Source: Cryptomeria japonica (taxonomy: Eukaryota > Streptophyta > Pinopsida > Cupressales > Cupressaceae). From it: a stretch of 64,000 nt of DNA. Shown in pieces: positions 60,961 through 64,000 of the stretch. Made by a program: the position numbers and the translations under genes. Each line of letters opens with the position of its first letter. Positions within the stretch are counted from its first letter, which is position 1. A model generated the notes under the pieces. The model was not told where the DNA came from, made no database searches, and saw only the letters and a list, made by a program, of their open reading frames with translations. Location of the stretch: assembly GCF_030272615.1 (NCBI RefSeq), contig NC_081411.1:182550977-182614976 (forward strand), given 5' to 3'.

Positions 60961-61466
60961 TGATTCAGAGGTGGGCATTGGGCCCGTACCTCATTCCAGT
61001 GTTGGAACTACATCTGGTAACTGAACCTAGGCATCCAGCCTTGGGGGAGTTATAATGCAAATCTTCCAAACCCCTATTTGAGATATGTGCCTATTTTTGG
61101 CATGTTGCATAAGTGTTTATGATGATTGCATATATTTGTGGTGAATCTCTAGAATAATTGAGCCGATTTGAAGATCCAGAGAAGAATGCTTGAAAAATGC
61201 AGAGCATCCAAAAAAATTAGGGTGGACTACATTTATTGTAGTGAAAATTTAGGTCTGTGGTGAATAAAAGATGACTTTTCCACTTAATTTCTCACTTTTT
61301 GATTGAAGAGAAGAATTTTAGAGATCTCTGCGAAGAAGGCGATCGGGTGAGATTAAGTGCTACCAATTTCTGAAGCAATTTGGTGAGAAAACCTTGATCC
61401 GGTATCAAAGGTATTTATCAGTGAAAACCCTCCTTTGGTTGAAGTTTGAAATTTGAATTTGTAAGA

Positions 61467-64000
61467 ATGACTGCATCTAGCACCACTACCCCTCTGGTTG
61501 TAAATATCATTGAGTGTTCTCATCCCAACTTTAAAAATCGTCTATTCATTTCAATGGAAGATGACCCTATGATTGCATTTTTGTTCATGCCCTACAGATT
61601 CCTACATAATGAAAATATAAGGGTTTACACACATTGTCCGATTGAAGAACTGGGAATCTCTCAGATGCTAAATCTATACAATAACAAGTTATTTGACCAA
61701 ATCTCCATGTTGAAACCAGAATTTCATGGATTGGAAAGCAAGGGTTTTGTTCAATTTGTGAAGTTTTCGATTGCGTAGGAACATGAGTGGATTCGGTTCA
61801 TCCTCAGTCATGTTCATGATGACTTCATGTGGCTGGATAAGCCACATAAGATCACTAAAAGTGTCATTCAATAAATAACAAGGTTGTGTGCATTTAGTCA
61901 ATTGCCATCTCTGAAAATCGTGGAAAATGACATTGTATCCAACACAAGCCAGTCAAAGTTTGATAAACGAGCAATGAAAATTGATGACATACTTGAGGAT
62001 GACATCATGTTTGCATCCATGGTGATAGGGTATAATATTTACTACTCTAGTCGAATGAAATCTGTCTCTGGTACTGCAGTTTATGTTGCATATGATTTAT
62101 TAAGGGAGGATAAGAAGTATGATCTTTGTGAGTTACCTTGGAGTGAGCTTATTAAGAACTTGAAGAAAATCAAAGAGAACAAGAAGCACCCTTCAAGTAT
62201 GGTACCCTAATTCTATGCATATTCTTCTATTTCAACAATGATATTCTAAGAGTTGGTCCCATATTATGGGCATTTGATAAGCCAGTGAGAGTGCAAATTT
62301 GAGAGTATCTATATATCTCTTGTGACTCTAAAGCCTAAAACAAGAATCTATGGGGTTATTTCAAGAACTTTTAGGAGGAGATGCATGAGATGGAGAGAAT
62401 CCCTAAAACCATTATGGAGAAATATTTAGACACCATCTGTTTCATGGTTCGCACCGACAAATGGTTGATGGAAGTGGTGGAGCCTCAAATTCCATGGATT
62501 CTACCAATGGGCTATGAGGTTGATGATCAGATTTTGGAGCTATATGCTAAACATTTGTTGAGTCAACCGGTGGACCCCAATGAAGAAAGGTTCAAAACCT
62601 ACAAGGAGAAGAGCCTAAAACTACATCAGTAGTTCAATAAACTAGTCATTCGAAACAAATTTTAGAAAGAGATTGAAGATTTTGCAGAAAGTATAGGGAT
62701 AACCAAGGAAGTTGTTAGAAAAGATAGAGAAGAGAATATCCTTTCTGAGGAGAAAAATGTAAATAAAGCAGCCAATTCAGAAGCACCTAAGGCAAAGGCA
62801 AGGCAAACCAAAAATTTTGCTCCTTCCTCCGGTACTGCTAAGCCCACAAGCAAGCCCAAATCCTTATTTAAGCCATCTGGTGGTGTGCAAAAGAGAAAAT
62901 GAGTCACATTTGTGGTGGTTGATGAAGAAGAAATTGAATCAGATGAAGCTATCAAGAAGCTTAAGGCAAAAGGAGTCAAAGCCACCAAATTCACTAAGGG
63001 AAAACCATCCAGTGGTCTGAAAACTGGTAAGAAATCTAAGTCATCCAAACTTGGTGAAGCTTTATAGAAAGGAAAAATAGAAGTTAAAAATCCTATATCT
63101 TTGAGTGAGATTATCAATGAGACTGTGAAGAATGGAAACCTAAGGCCGTTATCTGAGTACAGATGATGATAAAAGCAAGCATGATAGTCCTTCAGTGGAT
63201 GCAGGCAATCATTCAGTTTTTGTGAAGCAAGAAGATGAAGAGAAGAGTGATGATAAGGAGAAAGTAGAGGTCAAGGTGAAGGTTGAGGCAGAAGCGAGAG
63301 ACACTACAAAACTAGTGAAGGGAAAGAAGATAATTGATGATCCAAAATTTATGCAGGGTCTTATCAATCTCACCTTGTTATCTCCCTTTCAAATGCTTGA
63401 AATTGAATCTTTTTCCCAAGCCACTACTATTGACGATATTTTAAAATCTAATACTAAGGATAGTGAGTTGCTAACCCTAGCAACCAAAATTTCAGAGAAG
63501 TTGATGCCCTCATTTCACTAAGATTCATTTGACACTCCATCTGGGTAATTAAGAAGTTTGATAACTGTGTAGATAAACATTTTGAATTTTTTGGGAAGTA
63601 AGCTAAAGAGAAGGTGCAAAAAGAATTCAATTTAAATTTTATCCAGTCTCTAAAGAAGATGTTTGCTAATGAAAGAGTCACATTAGACTCTTGTGTAAAG
63701 AATATGCAAGATGCATTTCCCAAAGGTGGGAACTTGTACAAATCTCACTTAACACTATCCAATTTCACAGAGGACATTGAGAAGAAGTCTAAGGTACTCA
63801 AGGATCAACTATCAAGCATATCTTAGTCGGTTGATCCTCTGATAGTATCACTAAGCAGTCATGAAAGTCAGGCAATCTCACTTATTTAGAAAATCAAAAT
63901 CCTAAACCATGACTGTGAAAGGATAATAGGTAGATTTGGAGAATTCAGGAGTCACATTACTCCTAAGTTGGACATTATGCTTACTGCCTTGATGGATACA
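61467..64000 (+). pseudogene. Unknown long reading region in Copia-4 (partial)
   Basis: It begins MTASSTTTPLVVNIIECSHP and keeps one sense strand to the window end (over 800 codons in several broken segments). The first half looks globular (YRFLHNENIRVYTHCPIEEL, DDFMWLDKPHKITKSVIH, ILEDDIMFASMVIGYNIYYS, KYDLCELPWSELIKNLKKIK, PQIPWILPMGYEVDDQILEL). The middle (62760-63060) is Lys/Ser/Pro-rich and probably disordered. An acidic patch follows (EDEEKSDDKEK), then a helical C-terminal part. No gag, protease, integrase, RT or envelope motif is visible. It lies after a PPT-like GGGGGAG at ~61045. Function unknown. Confidence 0.55.

Larger units (their letters stand above)
57024..64000 (+). mobile_element. 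Copia-4: LTR element nested in Copia-3, running off the window
   Basis: The LTR starts TGTTGATATATTGTC at 57024 inside the Copia-3 RNase H. A primer-binding site lies at 59771 (TGGTATTAGAGC). After it come a gag-like coiled-coil region with three zinc-knuckle-like motifs and a long reading region of unknown nature. No protease, integrase or RT is seen in the ~4.2 kb available, which suggests a non-autonomous element or one with an extra gene before pol. Broken in many places. The 3' end lies outside the window. Confidence 0.78.

Noticed and set aside
62662-63117. 151-codon minus-strand frame
   Set aside because: Antisense to the Lys/Ser-rich part of the unknown Copia-4 region. Composition explains its openness.

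Overview
This window looks like a repeat-swamped stretch of a large seed-plant nuclear genome, most likely a gymnosperm and probably a conifer. The strongest clue is the only recognisable host gene, a TIR-NB-ARC-LRR (TNL) resistance-type gene. Its TIR domain (YDVFINHRGPDSK), NB-ARC wording (LRMHDHLRDLGRQM, RLWRPRDLKKL) and LRR style match my recollection of conifer TNLs. Base composition is AT-rich and there are no bacterial-type operons. No database search was possible, so family names rest on motif recognition.

Layout. (1) 1.09-13.38 kb, minus strand: a five-exon TNL pseudogene. All four introns keep GT/AG borders, but the TIR exon is split by a 5.2-kb Copia element (Copia-1) with a perfect 5-bp target duplication, and the frame has several nonsense and frameshift lesions. 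Its LRR exon is very long (about 1,340 codons) and contains a recently amplified array of ~66-residue units with a 795-bp higher-order period. (2) 13.4-21.2 kb: AT-rich spacer with a diverged ~0.2-kb direct duplication, a GC-rich cruciform, a lone LINE RNase H fragment and the end of an LTR fossil. (3) 21.2-30.8 kb: two convergent broken genes I cannot name. One has a DDE-transposase-like layout. The other is a multi-exon proline-rich gene. They lie among two large tandem arrays in inverted orientation, a >300-bp palindrome and a cluster of GGATCC palindromes. (4) 30.9-38.3 kb: two LINEs pointing away from each other, one nearly full length (minus) and one 5'-truncated (plus). (5) 40.5-47.1 kb: Copia-2, a two-LTR element. 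(6) 48.1-51.65 kb: a non-coding LTR-like fossil carrying a 163-bp Mutator-type MITE with a perfect 9-bp target duplication. (7) 51.8-64.0 kb: a nest. Copia-3 is interrupted by Copia-4, whose 5' LTR is itself interrupted by a ~1.7-kb insert. Copia-4 has a gag-like piece with three zinc-knuckle-like motifs and then a long reading region of unknown function that runs off the end of the window.

The genes do not work together as a system. The window records the death of a resistance gene and layered transposition. The candidates for something undescribed are the array-bounded two-gene region at 21-31 kb, the unknown reading region in Copia-4, and the contrast between a nearly lesion-free, freshly expanded LRR exon and a heavily damaged NB-ARC exon in one gene.
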